From: Lateolabrax maculatus
Taxonomy: Eukaryota > Chordata > Actinopteri > Acropomatiformes > Lateolabracidae
DNA length: 64,000 bases
NCBI GenBank assembly: GCA_031216445.1
Contig: CM062205.1
Span: 16,205,001 to 16,269,000, forward strand
Direction: 5' to 3'
Numbering within the stretch: position 1 is the first letter of the stretch; each line of letters begins with the position of its first letter. Below are positions 13,682-25,479 of the stretch, piece after piece. Both the position numbers and the translations under genes were made by a program. The notes beneath the pieces are model-generated. The model saw only the letters and a program-made list of their open reading frames with translations. It ran no database searches and had not been told where the DNA came from.

Positions 13682-13720
<39 letters not shown>
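13682..13720. repeat. (CA)n microsatellite
   Basis: About 19 perfect CA units in the large meis2 intron. Confidence 0.95.
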
Positions 13721-13722
<2 letters not shown>

Positions 13723-15701
13723 GAGTCCTGTGCTCCCCCAGTAGTCTGGCTCTTAGAGACTCCAAGTGCAACAGCACCTAAACCCAGGCATTAGAGAATC
13801 TCGACAGTCTATCCACTAGGTTTAGGTGTCACTTTTTAATTGCTCAAACTGCTGTGCATTTTCACTGCCCTAAATTCATGGTTAATAGTACAGCCGTGTG
13901 AGGAGAAAAAAAAGTAGGTAGCAAGAGGAGAGGGAGCATGTGCATGTGTACATATGTTTGGAGCTGGGGTGGTGAAATGGGGGCACCTTCCCTGCGCAAC
14001 CTCCCATTGGCTCTGCTTTCTGACTTCGGCTAATTCATTTGAGATGCAGGAGCGTAAGTTCATGTCTGACAGTGTGTGTGTGTGTACGTGTGCAGCACAT
14101 GCATGCTCAAAAGTGTACCCGAGCATGTATGTGTGTTGTATAAGGACATAACTGTTGAAGCCCATCTTGGCAGGCCCCTCTTCTTCTCTTTGAGCTGAAC
14201 CCATTATAGTCTTATAAAGGAGGGAGAAGAAGAGCCGTTTGATATGAAGCAAAGGAAATAGATTGGCCTTATTTCCTTCCTGGCTGCTGCAACGCAGACA
14301 CTTGTGTTGCCTAGACGATGCAGGCAATTGACACTCAATTTTGTTTGAAATATCACGCCTCTATCATGTCATTATCAGCTTCCCCTGGTAATCCACAAAG
14401 CCGCCCTGTTTGATATCTGACAATAAGGGGGAGTCACAGAGTCGTGGAATCTCTCACTCGATTACGAGGCAGAGAGGGAAAAAAGGGTTGCGAATGAAAG
14501 GGAGCAGAAGACGATAGAGAATGAGACAAAGAGAGGGTGAAAGAAATAGAGATGCAAAGATAGTGTAGAAGGGAGACAGAGAGGCTAAAAAAGTCACACA
14601 TTTGTATGATAGCAGTGAGAAGTGGATAGAATTGGAGATTTTACCTGCCCTCCCTGCAGAGACATACAAAGCAGCCCAACAGACCTGGCACTGTGGGAAA
14701 AAGAAAAATCTGGGCAATAGGGGTGGCACTCTTCACAACAGAGAAAATGGGGCGATCTTGTAAGCACACCTACTCATCTCAGGAGAGCTGAGGGGTAGGC
14801 CGGGGTAATGATAGTGCTGGATTCATTCTTTTCTTTCTATTCTCCCCCTCTCCCCCCTGTGTGTGTCTGAGTATCTGTGTGTGTGTGTGCCAGCCTGCCA
14901 GCATGTCTCTGTTCTATTTCTTGCTGGCCCTGCATGAAAGCAGGAAGTCCTCACCCACCCAAAAGGTGAGAAGCTGGCTTATGAGGAGTGAGTGCTACCT
15001 TCCAGCGCTGGCGACCTCTGTCATCCGCTATGTGCTGGAACCTTTGACGGGGGCTAATATTGGCATATCTTGGATGTTTTTTCCGACGCTCTTCAAACAA
15101 CGGAAAACACAGCTGTTGGTCCCTCAGCCCCTGGGCAGGCAGACAATACTTTTGCACCTATGCACGTTAATAAGGTGTTATCTTAAGGGAGGGTGCTACA
15201 GTAAGAGAAGAGGGGCCTCGCTAACAAGGGAGGTGTGGATCAGGTCTTTCCTTAATCCCCCTGTCTAGCGGTGATATTCCAAAATAACAGCATTAGTAAA
15301 AAACATTCCAGGGCAGAGGTGCCAGCCTCTGAGGAGAGGGAGGTTAATGACGGGAAATATTAGGGGTCTGTCTGGGAGAAAGAGAAAGAAGGGGAAAGAA
15401 GAGATGTTTTTACCCTCCCTCCTAACATCAGAAAACAGGTAGAGCTAGGGCAGGTTAGCCATGCTGGGTTGCTACAATAAGGTCTCTTTCATACAGGTGT
15501 GTTGACGCCTGGGGCAGGCTTGGCCTCGGTCCATTCCATTCACCCTGGCTGATTTGAACAATAACTATCATATCTCTTAAAAGAGAAGGGAGGGTGAAGC
15601 GTCAAGAAGGAGATGCCTGAGAGCTGTATCAGGGCCAAGAAAAACCCCCGCTGCCGTTGTCAGAGCTTGTTGATGTTGTAGTAAGGAAAAAACGGGCTGG
15701 T

Positions 15702-15727
15702 CCCCCCCCCCCCCCCCCCCCCCCCCC
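15702..15727. repeat. poly(C) tract
   Basis: Twenty-six consecutive C residues. Such a run is unusual, capable of i-motif or G-quadruplex formation, and prone to length error in sequencing. Confidence 0.9.
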
Positions 15728-17729
15728 ATAACCCCTACATTTTTTTCCTCTTCTCCTTTCTCTCCCTCCACTTCTGCACCGGATTCAGTGTTTTTGTGCC
15801 GTAGGACAGAGTGTGGTGAGGAGACAGAGGAACAAAGTGCTGCTGTGTGGAGCAGCAGCTGCTGCTTGCCAGATCAAAGGGGCAACAAGCGTGGTCTTCC
15901 TGGCCCAACGCTGCTCTGGAGGTGTTTGACGGACAGTCAGCAGCTGGGGCCGCACAGCCCGCCATGTAGGGGTCAGGCTGCTGGACTGCAAGGCCCAGGG
16001 GTGACATGCCCTCACTGGACAGGGGGAAGAGGGGAGAAGGTGTTAGATGGGAGGGTAAATAGAGGGAGAGATGTCTATGTTTGTTTTCTTTGTTGTTTGT
16101 CTTGCTGTTATAGTTTAGAGAGTTACTACTGGGATTATTACTGTAGATTTCTATCATTCAAATTGTACTCGGACTGTAAGATATTAACTCTTTTGCGATG
16201 AGCCAGTGAGTTCTCACTTATTCATCATAATGCATAGGCGGTAGTTTGCCTCAGAAGCCTGAGTTTAAGGGTAAAACCATCACGAGAATAGCGTTGCGCT
16301 CCACACTGCAGTATTCTACCTCTTTGGAACTGACAGAAAATCAGAGCGAGAAAAGAGAGACAGACTGAGAACGAGCATGCCGCAGTGCTATTGATTTATT
16401 TTAATTAGCTGCTCGTTAAATCGTGTCAGTTTGCAACACAAATATATAATTCTTTGTCTGATTTTCCACTCGAGTCTTAATGACTCGTACTCCCCGGGTT
16501 TCAGAGAGGAATGACTTCTGCAGCTAGATTGACAGAGCAGTACAAATGTTACTCATATAGGGCTGAGGGGGGGATGCCACAAAAGGGCAATGAGTGCAGT
16601 AATAAAATGGGAAAGAAAAACAGGTCAGTGAAAGTCCATGGAGGAGAGGTGAAACAGTCCCCCTTTGAGAGGCAGACAAAAGAGTGTGGAGGGGGGTATG
16701 GAGGCACTGTGGATGAGAGAAAAGAGGGAGAGAGGGAGAGAGAGACAGAAGTAAAACTATGTAAACACAGTGGCTGCCCTAAACGTGGGCCCTCTCTGAC
16801 GTTCCTAAAAAACGATCCTGCCTCGCTCCGCTTCACATCTGCACTAAATCAAACACGGGGGTGAGGTAATGTTCGCCCAGCTTATGTCTCTTGACTCCTG
16901 TTTTAACTTAAAGACGGGAAGAAGGGATAGAAAAGGGGAAACACTGTCTCTGATAGGATGAGCTTGAGGGTGCTTCCTCGTTCCTGCCCTATCTCTTTGT
17001 CCTTTATCTCCATCCTGGAGGAGTGGTGCCTGTGAAAAGATCCTTTGTAATAGTTTATGATAAATCCACAGATACTGTAGGTTCAGTCTGCTGGCAAGCT
17101 ATGTATAAACTGTTACAGGGGGCCTGTTAGGACCATGTGAGCTGATTCAATCAGTGTTGTTGACACTACACTAGATCAGTGTTGGAGGTTCAGTAGCCCC
17201 AGACTGCCCCACTGTCTGACCGGACCATAATTAGTGTTTGCTTATACTAAACACACCCTCCTCATGGGGTTAATTTGCATGCACTTCCTGGTCAAAGGAC
17301 ACTGAGTGTTTTACTCCTTTCTGCTGGTCGTTCTTTTTTCGGTGGGGAGGATCAAACTAAAGCCTTCCTCCTTTGATACCAGTGAGTTGTGACTCAATCG
17401 CTGGGGGTTTGGAATCTTTATTTCTGTCTGAAGCAGAAGTATGGAAGCAATGAGCTTTAATAGGAACCAGAGGACAGCCATGTTTGCAAGCAGTGATCAG
17501 GGATTGAGTTCAGCACGTTCTTGTTCAGATTGTGTTGCATCTAATCTTTCTGCAAAGACGGACAGGGGGCCAGGAATCTGACTGACAAACGGAAACTTGC
17601 CCCACTGTCCCTGGCAAATGAGCTCTCAAAATGGGCACGTGCAGGTCAGCCGTGAAAGCTATAAACTGTCGACAATTTCTGTGGGACAATTTCAAAGCTG
17701 CCTGCTCTCTTTGCACGCTCTACGGGGCT

Positions 17730-17960
17730 ACTTTTGGTCCGCTCCGGCACTCATTTCTTGGAGAAGACATGTTTAGTATTTCTCTGTTTCTCTCCCCTGT
17801 CTCACTCCGGCTCTGGCTCGGTTTCTTTCTTTCATCACAAACTCGTCAAACGAGTGACCCTACTCCTGATTGGCCGGGTTCCCTCCGATCTCCACAGCAA
17901 TTGGCCAGCCAAGCAGCGAGTCTCGCTCTCGCTCTCTCTCTCTCTTGGCTGTGCTCCAGG
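17730..17960. promoter_or_regulatory. promoter-like patch with two inverted CCAAT boxes
   Basis: A locally GC-rich, CpG-containing patch holds two ATTGGCC motifs (inverted CCAAT) at 17869-17875 and 17900-17906. They are 31 bases apart, a spacing typical of paired NF-Y sites. A CT-rich stretch follows. It lies 3.9 kb upstream of the exon encoding the homeodomain recognition helix. An internal promoter is possible, but no TATA box or start-site signal was found. Confidence 0.25.
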
Positions 17961-19678
17961 GTTGGGTGGTTTGGCATGACGATTTCTCAGGGAAGGAATG
18001 CTGACAACAGGAGCGAGTTACCAGGTGTGGCTGCAAGTCAGTTAAGCAGAAACAAGGCCTTTCTGACAGATTGAGATGAGGAAACAAGAAAAAAAAAAAA
18101 AAAGAACAAATACAAGCCCTGAGTCAGACAGACTGGTTTGCTTTGATTTCATCTTGAAACTTTCAGTAACCGACTATTGTATTTGTCAACTTATAAGGCC
18201 TTTTTTTTTTTTTTCTTATGAAGATGATGCACTTGGTTTGTTGCATTAAAGGAATGTCTCATAAAGTTGAAGGACTCAACTTCATAAAATAGAAGCACAT
18301 GGTATGTTTTAAGATTACGTAAGTTCCCTTTTAGGTCTCGTCTCCTGTCTCTGACCGCCTCTTACACCCCCTCCCACTCTCACACACACACTGGGTATAG
18401 CATAACATTGTATGCTAGCCAGGGTATTTAACACCTAAGCAGATACTCTCTGAAGCCCCCCCACCCCCCTCGTGTGTGTGAGCAGATATTAGTAACCAGG
18501 GATGCCGTGTTGATCCAGCCTAGCGGAGACCCTGTGTCAAGTGGACTCCTGCTGCCCCGGCTCCATCATTCATATCTGCCTGGTATTTTCCTCTGCGACC
18601 TGCACAGTCACAACATTTAGAGCACTAGTAAACTTACCGCTCTATATTGACATGCAGCAGGGTTTTCAGTCCTCCACTGGAGATGCACATACACATATGT
18701 GTTTGTACACACGTGTCACTCACGCCATTTCAGGGTATGTCAGCGGGAAGTGCTACTGTGGGCCAATTGGCAGTGGTGTGTGAAGAATGCGCTGACATGC
18801 ACATACACACATACTGACTGACACGTGCATACATATTCACATGCACGCTCCAAAGCATTCTTAGCACTACAAGAGCAGTTTTTGATATGCAACTTGAAAA
18901 TGTGGGCTTATTGGCTAGAAGGAACCGGTCCACATTAAACAGCAGTGGACCGCTGCCCCCGCCAGCCCGCTTTCTCCTGGGGTAATGTACACATTCTGAG
19001 CTGTAGCCCAAGGAATGACCTCCACACGACCCCCTAACCTTGCCTTTAATTATTTGTTTGAAGACAGCATGGAGTTCCCATGCTGTGAGGTACTCTGTGT
19101 ACTGCGTGTGCATGTGTGTGTGTTGGTGTTTCTGTGCTCTAACATTGAGCAGAGGCAGGCCATAATAAGCTAGACCACCAGATGTAGATAATAAAACATG
19201 GGCTTTTGGTTGGAGGTTTTTTAGCTAGTGTCCCCTGTGAGCCTCCTGTGTTCTGGTTAGCCTACAGACACACTGGCGGTGGTTGTGGTCATGTCCATGG
19301 TGTCGATGTGTGGATTTACAGCGCGCACGTATGTTTTAGCGAGTGGTTGGGAATTCTGGGAGTCCCTGTGGTCAACCTCTGTGTCTCTCTCAGGGCCTTG
19401 GGTCCTCAGATCTATCCATCTATCTGTCCATCCCAGCTGACTGGCCTCCATCTCTGGAGGATTCCTGGTTGTGTTGTTCTAAGCACACACCATTAGCAGC
19501 TCACGGGTCGAGGGAAAACAGTGTTATCAGGCCAGGCTCTGATAATCTCAATTGGCTTTACTCAGACTGATAAAAGGTGCTCTAAGGCCACAAGAGGGGC
19601 CCTTGGTCACCCCCCACTCCCTCCAGTGCACCACATCGCCTCCTGGTTACTGTGGCAACTCGTTTAGTGTACAAAAAT

Positions 19679-19704
19679 AAGTGTGTGTGTGTGTGTGTGT
19701 GTGT
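19679..19704. repeat. (TG)n microsatellite
   Basis: About 13 TG units, then an imperfect TTTGTGTATGTG continuation. Confidence 0.9.
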
Positions 19705-21859
19705 TTGTGTATGTGTCATATGGTGGTGGTTGGCAAAAATATATCCATTTGTTTGTATACGCATCAATGAGCTGTTTTCATTTTCAAGAATGACCGTTTC
19801 AATGAGAGCAAACACCCTGATAGCAAAACATGTTCCAGTGTACTTTATGCCAAAGATTTCCAGTAAGAAGTCAGAAAAACACAAGAGAAAAACACTGTTT
19901 TTAAAGGAACACAAGCAAAAAAAAAAACTGTCCTCTCCAGTACATAGTATTTCCTCTGCACTCACTGGAAACCGTAAGGGGCAAATTTAGCACCTGGGAA
20001 GAACATTCCTAATATTATGTGTTTAAGGTTATGTCCCAGAATAGGTAAGAATGCACGTGGTTGTGATTTTGAGCCCCTTGGTGCGTCTAGAAAGGGAGAA
20101 AGCAGGACATACATTTTGGCAGGCCTTGCACTCTGAAGTGGAGTGTGACACCAGGAGTGTCTTACTTTTTCTTGCTGTTTACTTGCTCAACTGGTTTTGA
20201 TGCTTGAAGTGTCTTTCTCTTTTAAGCACTGCGGGTATTTCTGACAGCATATCTTTTTACGAATGCTTTGTCCCCTTTGTTCTATCAAAAAATAATTTCC
20301 CCATTAATATAAATGAATCCTTATTTCTCCCTTAAATCACAAATCACGCATTACAATCATATAATTTCCAATCCAATTCTCTCATTTCCACACTCCACCT
20401 CCCGTCCTCCTTTCTCGTACTCTCTTATTCTCATATGGACGTGTTTCATCTTTTTCTCTCAGGGGCCCGCTGCACCCCTGCGTACCTGCACTCTGGATGC
20501 CCCCTGGCAAATGAGCACCGCGTCTCTCTTTTCCCAACCGTGCATTTTGTACGTTTAACCATGTCACTTTGAGCCAGGCAGATTACAGGCGTTTAAGTTC
20601 ATTGTAGAAGGTAAGGGCAGGTATCAGGGCTTCATGGGGGATTAAGAGCCCAAATTGGTTCCAGCTCTCCCTTCCTTCTAATGACCAGTTCTTGAGCCGC
20701 ACTGATGGTGCAGTGGCCCGTACGTTAGAAGAAGGCGGTGGGGCTTTTTTTCTCTCTCCTCTGCTTTTTTGGAACCAGCAAAGGACTCCACGCTGGACAG
20801 CTCCAATGTGATTTGAAACCCCTCTTTAATATCAACCACATGGTGGTACCTGTAGTGCTAAGTCCACGCTACGTTTTTAGTATGTGGAAGTGAATGAGAG
20901 AAAGACAGAGAGAAAGGGGGTGAAGGAAGAAAGCGAAAAAGGTGAAGAGCTCGCTCGGCCGGAGTAGCCAGCTTGTGTTTGACACAGCCCAAGGCATCCC
21001 ATTCCAAGTTAAAAAGGTTGCCCCTGGCTGGCAGTCACCTCCAGATGACCTCCGGCTCTACACTAGAAAAGCCACAGGAGCAAGGCCGGCTGGGGAGGCT
21101 TTGTGGAGCTGCACTTATTCGCTGCTGTGGTGGTGATAAAACTTCAGACAGCCTAATTGATGGGCTCGCTGACATAACAATACCTTGTGAAAGCACGGAG
21201 TGGCCCATGCCTGGTCCTCATTTCTAGACAGCTGGAAGGGGAGCAGAACCCCCTACAATGCAGCCAGAGCGGGGGTCCCACAGAGGGGAAGGGTGGAGGT
21301 GGGGGTGGAATGGTGGGGAGTAATGAAAGAACCCATTTGTATCCCTGCACATTGCTAACTTAAAGCTCACTTTGAAATTCCAATGGGTGACAACACTCCA
21401 GAAATAATGTTGTTTTGGAGAAGGAAGTGCAGACAGGATAGTGTATACTGTGCTGTGCAACTGGCTGCAGGAGCGACTGAGAAAGACAGAGGGGGGAGAG
21501 GATGTGCCACGATGAGGGTTCTTCTGTGCCCAAGCTGCACTTAATACTTGAGGAATGTGTCCCTGGCGCCCATAGCAACCAAACGTAATCAAAAGCTTTA
21601 TTAAAAGAGGGGGGAATAGATCATAAGGAACATTAAAAGTATCCCTCACTGGGTTCCCAAGTCAGCGCACAATTGCCCTTTTGTTTGTTGCTGTTTTGTT
21701 GTGAGCGCCTCACTCAAGGACTCGGTGGCTAATGTTGCCATTAAGTCATGCAAAACTGTTTTGTCTTTGTGGTGGCTTGTGATGAATCTTTCTGTGTGTG
21801 AATGCAGGGTGATTTAACGTTTGTTTTTCTCCTCTCTGTCTTTTTTTTCTCCGTGCCAG

Positions 21860-21918
21860 GTTCATTAACGCCAGGAGAAGAATAGTACAGCCCATGATTG
21901 ACCAGTCAAATCGAGCAG
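21860..21918 (+). CDS. meis2: meis2 exon, homeodomain recognition helix
   Basis: This 59-base exon completes the Trp codon and encodes FINARRRIVQPMIDQSNRA plus the first base of the next codon. WFINARRR is the DNA-recognition helix: Trp48, Phe49, the TALE-specific Ile50, the invariant base-contacting Asn51, and Arg53. The segment after it is the Meis-specific C-terminal extension of the homeodomain. The acceptor CCGTGCCAG follows a T-rich tract and the donor is GTAAAA. The 59-base length and phase are as I recall for vertebrate Meis genes. All key residues are intact, so the gene looks functional. Confidence 0.97.
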
Positions 21919-22399
21919 GTAAAAAAAAAAAAGAATCACCCAGCCGACGTACAACAGAGTGTAGCTTCTCTCTCTTCTTTTCCCAGCATGAAGACACCCT
22001 TCCCAAATCCTTTGCTGGCATGCACATCATGCCTGGAGCCCAGATTTTTAAAGGGGCACTCTACATCTACTTGCCCCCAAAATCCCTTCTACTCCCTCCT
22101 CTTCCTCTTCCTCTCCCTCCCTTCATCCCCTTTTCCATTTTCTCTATGAGATGTGTTCAGCAGTGGTGCGGGCCGTTTGCTGATTGACTCTAATTGGAGA
22201 TTTCCCAGTCTAAGTGGAGAGAGAGGTATATTAGCACTCTCTCTGTGAATTGCTAATTGGACACAAGAGGAGTGCCAGAAATGCTAACAGCATTTTATGA
22301 GTTGTCTCCTTTTTAAGGCTGTTTTGTTTTTAATTTTTTTCCCAGTCCAGGGTTAGGGGGGTTCCCCTCACTTTCTGCTGCATTTTTTTTATTCCATTC

Positions 22400-23340
22400 C
22401 CTCAAGAATCACTGTTCTGACTTTTGATCTAAAGTAGTCATTGAGCACATTTCAAATATCAAGACCACTGCAAAGCTACTTAAGCAATTTTATTGTTAAA
22501 CAGTATCAATTAGTCTATTTTCTGTTTTATATGATGCCTTGATTAAATGATGTTTTGATTTAAAGCCAGTGCAGAAGGGGATTTCCATTTCTTTAAAACA
22601 GATTAAGGAAAGCTTCATATTGTTAATGGATAACCCATTTATTTTCCATATCTATTGTGGTCAGATTACAAAAAGCACAAACTGAGTAGTGAACACGCCA
22701 GTCTGTGATCATGTGGAATGATTCAGTCACCCTAAGCTTCATTGATTATGGCATTACCAAAAAGAAGCCAAGTAATTTGTCTCAGGGAGGGAAAAGCTGT
22801 TTTTGTTGATTGGCAAGCTCCTCATTTTAAAAAGGTCCCTACACACCGGGATGGAGATTGTTCAAACGAACATGAGCCATGATTAAAATGAGATGCACTT
22901 GTGGGTGACTCTTTCTCTAATTACTGTGCTGTTGCGTGGAATATTTGTCAGCATGCAACCAATGTGTGCAAATCAACAATCTCTACAAAAACAGCATGAC
23001 TAACAGTTTCTCCTAATCTTTAGAAATTACAGATTATCCAAGATAATACTGTTACAGTCCCAGAATACACTGTTTTCTACAGTCTCCAAAGAGCATTATT
23101 TCATTAGGGCTAATAATAGACAAGACAAGATACAACTGAGCAAAACTGATTGCTGTATCTTGACAGATAATCAGGTAAATCATTCATAATATTGAATGAT
23201 TCTGCAGTTTTGGGATTATCTACATGTTTCGAATTGTATTATGTTTAAGATTATAAATCTGTTGTGTTTATGACTACTGCTTTGAGTACTGACTGGGAGA
23301 ATTGCCTGCCATGGCAGAAATTCTTCTCATCTTGTCAAAC
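22400..23340. promoter_or_regulatory. candidate conserved non-coding block in meis2 intron
   Basis: Nearly 1 kb without microsatellites or homopolymers longer than a few bases, which is unusual for this window. Homeodomain or TALE-like cores include CAATTAG near 22,507, GATTAAATGATG near 22,542 and TTTGATTTAAAGC near 22,555. The block lies between two invariant homeobox-region exons. Regulatory function and conservation are inferred from texture only. Confidence 0.35.
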
Positions 23341-23408
23341 TGCATGCTTTCTTCTATCGGTTAGAGAACAATGTATCTCCTGTGAGTGTGGTTTTGAATG
23401 ACACTTAC

Positions 23409-23452
23409 TGTGTGTGTGTGTGTGTGTCTGTGTGTGTGTGTGTGTGTGTGTG
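23409..23452. repeat. (TG)n microsatellite
   Basis: TG array with one TCTG interruption near 23,427, followed by a GCGCGTG variant tail. Confidence 0.95.
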
Positions 23453-23690
23453 CGCGTGTTTGCGTGCGTGAGTGTTTGTGTGCTTGCATGCATAAGGACC
23501 TACTGTATGCGTGTTTGCATGCAACGCGTCAGTCAATGCGGTCCACAAACATGAGCACAATGTCTTTCAGTATGTTTGGGCTGGAGCTGGGACAATTGCT
23601 GATTGTCTGGTGTGTTTTCTCTTCTTCTTCCCCCTCCCTTTTTCATGTCCACGTTTTGACTACAATCAGGTTTTCTTCTTGATCCTTCAG

Positions 23691-23780
23691 TGAGCCAAGG
23701 AGCAGCATACAGTCCAGAGGGCCAGCCAATGGGCAGCTTCGTGCTGGATGGTCAGCAACACATGGGGATCCGACCAGCTG
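23691..23780 (+). CDS. meis2: meis2 exon, start of the C-terminal activation region
   Basis: This 90-base exon follows CTTCAG and ends before GTAAGT. With the split codons it encodes VSQGAAYSPEGQPMG, then SFVLDGQQHMGIRPA and the first base of a Gly codon. This wording identifies the gene as Meis2. From memory, vertebrate Meis1 reads TPYNPDGQPMGGFVMDG and ends in GIRAPG, while Meis2 has AAYSPEGQPMGSFVLDG and GIRPAG. The exon is shared by the short and long isoforms, since it can join in frame to either the exon at 24276 or the one at 27643. The region lies just after the homeodomain and belongs to the Meis C-terminal transactivation domain. Confidence 0.97.
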
Positions 23781-24275
23781 GTAAGTCCGTCCACCTTTCT
23801 TCCTTTGTCCCTCTTCCCTCCGTCATGCCTGTTTTACCAGACACCAGTTCCCCCCTCAGTTATCGCAGAGCTGATTAACACTGATCCTCTCGTCTGTAGC
23901 ATGAGATTTAGTGACCTCAGCACGGAGCAAGTCCCCAAGTCACGTAAACATAATTCTGCAGTGCTGCACAACCACAATAACACTTCTCTTTAAAAGTCCC
24001 CTCACCTGTCTGCTGCCTGTTTTGCTTGTTTTTTTTTCTCTCTAATCTAACACATCTGGGGAAATCCCTCACAAATGATCATAAACAATTGATGTGTGGC
24101 ATGCAATGCAAAATAAAAACACTTGTGCCACTTCTTCACGTCTTTCTCTTCCACCTCCCTCATCATGTTCCATCTAAAGCTAACCAACCTCATCCTCACT
24201 ATCAGTGGGTCTCCTCTTACCTCTGTGATTCAAACTCCTGCTGACCTTTTTCTGGCGTTTATCTCCTCTTTCTAG
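23781..24275 (+). other. meis2: meis2 intron, 0.5 kb, before the alternative short-tail exon
   Basis: GTAAGT at 23781 to TTTCTAG at 24269-24275. It is the shortest intron of the gene in this window. In the long isoform it would be merged with the alternative exon and the following intron into one 3.9-kb intron. No other feature was seen in it. Confidence 0.88.
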
Positions 24276-24374
24276 GGCCTATGAGTGGAATGGGGATGAA
24301 TATGGGCATGGATGGGCAATGGCACTACATGTAACCTCCATCTTGTAAAGCAAAACGCAAAGAAAAAGGGGGAA
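24276..24374 (+). CDS. meis2: meis2 alternative exon with stop (short isoform tail)
   Basis: After the acceptor TTTCTAG the exon completes the Gly codon and encodes PMSGMGMNMGMDGQWHYM, then TAA at 24332-24334. This is the known short Meis tail, and the Asp in MDGQWHYM matches Meis2 where Meis1 has Glu. The coding part is 24276-24334. About 40 bases after the stop, at 24375-24380, there is a good donor (GTAAGT). The exon is therefore probably a 99-base cassette spliced on to the terminal exon, which then serves as 3' UTR. Because the stop lies more than 50 bases from neither the donor nor any obvious poly(A) site, decay of the message is not predicted. Inclusion or skipping decides which activation domain the protein carries. 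Confidence 0.93.
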
Positions 24375-25063
24375 GTAAGTACTGGGCTCTTTTCCTTGTT
24401 TTTTACACTTTGGGACTGTGGGTTTTATTTTCTTCACCCACGATTCCCTTTCACTTCACCAGCACTACCCCTTCTTACCCCGGCCATCATTTTGTAGCAA
24501 GCTCCGACCCCTTACCCCATAGCATCAACAACTATGAGCTTGCATGCATGGGTGTTTTTAGCAAGATGCTTTAAGGGGGTGGGGTGGAGGGGGGCAGTAC
24601 CGGAGGATGAATGGAAGACTTGGGAAAAAGGGGGAACCGTCCTGGGACAGAGACGACCCGACTTGTGGCGCCAGACAACAGAAGCAACAACAGAAGAAGG
24701 AGGGGAAGAAACAACCTGGCATGGCATGCACAAATTTATTTATCACAACAGCGCCATCGCTCTCCCCATCGCGGACAGCCAATGCAAATGTTGGACATTT
24801 AGGGAAAAAATAACATCTCCTGGGGAAGGGGCTGACGGGGAGAAATTAAGCAGGCTCCAGTGAAGCGATAAAGAAGGAGAAGTGAAACTGTCCTCCGAGT
24901 GACATAAATCTGTCTGGGGAAGGATTGATGCCCAAATTATCTTATATGCAAAGACGGGAACACCGCAGTACATTACGGTCCCTGAGCGAGATATACGGGC
25001 CGTGGGTGACATGGCCGATCCTTCACTGGGGTTTTGGTTTGAGCTGTGTAAAGGGAGGAATGA

Positions 25064-25099
25064 GTGTGTGTGTGTGTGTGTGTGGGGGGGGGGGGGGGG
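25064..25099. repeat. (TG)n followed by poly(G)
   Basis: About 10 TG units run straight into roughly 16 G residues, a compound tract with G-quadruplex potential. Confidence 0.9.
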
Positions 25100-25314
25100 C
25101 TGTGTGTTTTGATTATTTTTTACTGGAGGGAGACGATTTAAGGGGGGGCGGGGGCCGGGGACAAGCCTGACCTGAGACTCACAGACAAGAGCAGGGAGAC
25201 ATTCAGTTAAATTTATAAGGTTGTAGACACAAGCATGACTGCATCTAAAAGAAGGGGAGCTCTTTCACACATACAGATACAGTCTCTCGGTGTCACTGTC
25301 TATCTGGCTGTCTT

Positions 25315-25321
<7 letters not shown>

Positions 25322-25361
<40 letters not shown>
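25322..25361. repeat. (CA)n microsatellite
   Basis: About 20 CA units, preceded by a CT-rich stretch. Confidence 0.95.
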
Positions 25362-25365
<4 letters not shown>

Positions 25366-25479
25366 CTATACAGCTAAATGGCGGCAGTCTGATTAAGCTG
25401 GCCATTCCACCTCCTGCTAGTGCCACAGTGCTGACATTTGAAAAATCAAGACATATCACATCCCAAAGGCGGCAGGGCA

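Larger units (their letters stand above)
4340..21859 (+). other. meis2: meis2 intron, 17.5 kb, splitting the homeodomain
   Basis: The intron runs from GTGAGT at 4340 to CAG at 21857-21859 and interrupts the conserved homeodomain Trp codon (TG|G). No coding exon of any other gene was recognised inside on either strand. It contains microsatellites (5396-5455, 7622-7659, 11437-11494, 13682-13720, 19679-19704), a poly(C) tract at 15702-15727, GA-rich stretches near 10,280-10,450, and unique blocks such as 4,860-5,340 and 10,530-10,760 that look regulatory. Intron length of this order fits a developmental gene with embedded enhancers. Confidence 0.9.
21919..23690 (+). other. meis2: meis2 intron, 1.8 kb
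   Basis: The intron starts with GTAAAAAAA and ends with a TTCTTGATCCTTCAG acceptor. From about 22,400 to 23,340 it holds a long repeat-free AT-rich block that may be conserved. A TG-rich microsatellite follows at 23,409-23,452. No other exon was recognised. Confidence 0.9.

Noticed and set aside
13836..14327. 163-codon open frame on the minus strand
   Set aside because: No recognisable domain, mixed low-complexity content, intronic, no splice or promoter signals.
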